A DNA stretch of 5,623 nucleotides. Origin: Desulfuromonadales bacterium C00003107 (GTDB taxonomy: Bacteria; Desulfobacterota; Desulfuromonadia; Desulfuromonadales; Syntrophotaleaceae). Every line of letters begins with the position of its first letter. Position 1 is the first letter of the stretch. The notes beneath the pieces were generated by a model. That model saw nothing but the letters and a program-made list of their open reading frames with translations. It had not been told where the DNA came from and did no database searches. The stretch covers positions 321 to 5,943 of the forward strand of contig MAXT01000036.1 in assembly GCA_001751225.1 (NCBI GenBank). Reading direction: 5' to 3'. Both the position numbers and the translations under genes were made by a program. Of this stretch, positions 4,184-5,623 are shown one piece after another.

Positions 4184-5302
4184 ATGCGCTTCGCCATTGA
4201 AAAAGAAATTTTCATCAAGGGGCTATCCCGAATTCAAGGGATAGTAGAAAAAAAGAATACAATCCCAATTCTGGCTAATGTTCTGATTGAAGCAGTTGAC
4301 GGTGAGATTCAACTAACAGCCACCGATTTGGAAGTCGGCATGAAGGCCAGTTATCCGGCCACCGTTAGTTCCCCGGGGAAAATAACCGTTTCCGCTAAAA
4401 AATTATATGAAATCATTAAGGAACTTCCTGAGCAGGAAATAGATTTCAATGCCAAGGAAAATTGTTGGATTGAAATTCGTTGTGGCAAGGCCTACTTCAA
4501 CATTGTTGGCCTATCAGCAGAAGAATTTCCTTATTTCCCCCATTTTCAAAAAGAACAGTTTGTCACCGTCGACGGCTCTCTTTTAAAGGAAATGATCGAC
4601 AAGACCTTTTTCTCGATTTCTACCGACGAGAGTAAATACAATCTCAACGGAATCTACTTTCGCCCTGTGGAAATCGACGGTCAATCCTTGCTACGCCTAG
4701 TGGCAACAGACGGCCATCGACTATCGCTAATTCAAAAACCTTTAGATGTAAGCCATATCGAGCAATTAGCCAAAGGGGTCATCTTTCCCCGTAAAGGTAT
4801 TTTTGAACTGAAAAAAATGGCAGAAGAAAATGACGGTGAATTACTAATCGGATTTTTCGATAACAATGCTGTCATTCAGAAAAATCAAACCGTTGTCATT
4901 ATGCGCCTGGTAGACGGAGAATTCCCCGATTACAATCGAGTTATTCCAAAAAACAACGATCTAACAGCTATTATCCCTCGTGATTCCTTTCTCCATGCTT
5001 TACGTCGCATGTCGATTTTATCCAGCGAAAAATCGAAAGGGGTCAAAATCGAAATCAAAGAGAATTTTCTTGAAATGTCCTCGTCCAATCCCGAGTTTGG
5101 CGATGCTCGCGAGGACATCGAAATCGAGTATCAGGGAGAAGAAATCAGCGTCGGTTTCAACGCCCGTTATCTGATCGACATTCTTAATTCCCAAAATGAT
5201 GAAAAAATACGATTGTCTTTACGCGACAAACTCTCTCCCGGATTAATAACCCCCTGTGAGAATCAGGAATACCTCGCGGTTATCATGCCCATGAGGCTCT
5301 AA
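4184..5302 (+). CDS. dnaN: DNA polymerase III beta subunit (sliding clamp)
   Basis: Ring-shaped sliding clamp. Two copies encircle DNA and tether DNA polymerase III and other clamp-binding proteins at the fork. 372 residues, normal length. The three repeated clamp domains lie at about 1-122, 125-250 and 255-372. Visible marks are KNTIPILANVLIEA (24-37), the pocket motif ATDGHRL (174-180), the linker DGEFPDYNRVIP (244-255) and the C-terminal YLAVIMPMRL (363-372), whose last residues help form the pocket for client peptides. A strong AGGAGG fixes the start. The gene lies 237 nt after dnaA and 43 nt before recF, the standard order, with the likely oriC unwinding site just upstream. It may be transcribed from dnaA and from a local promoter near 4150. 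No damage or odd residues noted. Confidence 0.98.
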   Translation: MRFAIEKEIFIKGLSRIQGIVEKKNTIPILANVLIEAVDGEIQLTATDLEVGMKASYPATVSSPGKITVSAKKLYEIIKELPEQEIDFNAKENCWIEIRCGKAYFNIVGLSAEEFPYFPHFQKEQFVTVDGSLLKEMIDKTFFSISTDESKYNLNGIYFRPVEIDGQSLLRLVATDGHRLSLIQKPLDVSHIEQLAKGVIFPRKGIFELKKMAEENDGELLIGFFDNNAVIQKNQTVVIMRLVDGEFPDYNRVIPKNNDLTAIIPRDSFLHALRRMSILSSEKSKGVKIEIKENFLEMSSSNPEFGDAREDIEIEYQGEEISVGFNARYLIDILNSQNDEKIRLSLRDKLSPGLITPCENQEYLAVIMPMRL

Positions 5303-5345
5303 ATGTCGAAGGAGCAGGAAATTTATTCCTGTAAATATCTGTTTC
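5303..5345 (+). other. dnaN-recF junction with distant SD and small hairpin
   Basis: AAGGAG at 5309-5314 is the only clear Shine-Dalgarno but lies 31 nt before the recF ATG. Between them CAGGAA (5315-5320) and TTCCTG (5326-5331) can pair with a 5-nt loop. Folding would leave 14 unpaired nt to the ATG. No T-run follows, so it is not an intrinsic terminator. Effect on recF translation is inferred. Confidence 0.45.
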
Positions 5346-5623
5346 ATGTATCTTCGTCGTCTAGTCCTGCATAATTTTCGGAATATGGAAAATGCCGAGG
5401 TGCTTCCAGATAAACGGTTTAATGTTTTATGGGGCGCCAATGCTCAGGGGAAAACCAATATTCTGGAGGGAATATATCTTCTCGGTCATCTGAAAAGCTT
5501 TCGCGGTGCGCCCGGCAGTGAATTGATCCGGCGACAAACGACGGCGGGACGTCTGCTTGGCGAGGTGATGTGCGGCGGAGTCTTGACCACCATTGAAATA
5601 ACCTTTAAAGGACAACAGAAAAG
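5346..5623 (+). CDS. recF: DNA replication/repair protein RecF, 5' part only
   Basis: N-terminal 92 residues of RecF, an SMC-like ATPase that acts with RecO and RecR to load RecA at single-strand gaps and stalled forks. The opening MYLRRLVLHNFRN (1-13), the Walker A motif GANAQGKTN (30-38) and ILEGIYLLGHLKSFRG (39-54) are typical of RecF. The rest, about three quarters including the signature and Walker B motifs, lies beyond the right edge. ATG at 5346 is the only ATG/GTG/TTG in frame after an in-frame TGA at 5292-5294. It lacks a nearby Shine-Dalgarno. It follows dnaN by 43 nt and is probably cotranscribed with it; gyrB would be expected next. Confidence 0.95.
   Translation, partial: MYLRRLVLHNFRNMENAEVLPDKRFNVLWGANAQGKTNILEGIYLLGHLKSFRGAPGSELIRRQTTAGRLLGEVMCGGVLTTIEITFKGQQK

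Noticed and set aside
5315..5331. Hairpin after dnaN as an intrinsic terminator
   Set aside because: The stem is only 6 bp and no T-run follows.
1..5623. A wholly new defence, mobile or biosynthetic system
   Set aside because: Every long frame belongs to a known housekeeping family in the standard origin order, and I see no insertion sequence, array or unfamiliar gene.

Overview
The window is a conserved bacterial chromosome-origin locus. Two gene sets diverge from an intergenic region at about 2255-2590. Leftward (minus strand) lie rpmH, rnpA, yidD and yidC, the last running off the left edge. Rightward (plus strand) lie dnaA, dnaN and recF, the last running off the right edge. YidC carries a large periplasmic P1-type domain, so the host is Gram-negative. 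This gene order is shared by gamma- and delta-type proteobacteria. The DnaA sequence (GGKDHST signature, SDKFPKEIPGLEERLRSRFE box) resembles, from memory, that of Geobacter and other Desulfuromonadales. A Desulfuromonas/Pelobacter-like host of moderate GC is my best guess; it is an inference, not a database result.

Left region (1-2351, minus strand). A sigma70-like promoter at 2323-2351 should drive rpmH (ribosomal protein L34), rnpA (RNase P protein), yidD (membrane insertion factor) and yidC (membrane insertase). Gaps are short: 7 nt, 17 nt and 43 nt. True rpmH is only 50 codons and lies in a different frame from a longer spurious ORF covering the same place.

Centre (2255-2590 and 3947-4183). 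Both intergenic regions flanking dnaA carry DnaA boxes: one perfect TTATCCACA plus one inverted one-mismatch box on each side, with further degenerate sites. The dnaA-dnaN gap also holds, in order, a degenerate box, a short GC-richer step, a CTA-repeat matching the DnaA-trio element of Bacillus subtilis, and an AT-rich stretch. That is the arrangement expected of an origin unwinding site. I therefore place the likely oriC unwinding region at about 4100-4160, within a bipartite origin that flanks dnaA. Several perfect inverted repeats in these gaps are unexplained.

Right region (2591-5623, plus strand). dnaA (initiator), dnaN (sliding clamp) and the first 92 codons of recF (recombination mediator ATPase). 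Initiator, origin and clamp lie together, and DnaA boxes near the dnaA start suggest autoregulation. All genes look intact apart from edge truncation. I see no mobile element, CRISPR array, tRNA or rRNA, and no wholly new system. The interest lies in the origin architecture and small regulatory structures.
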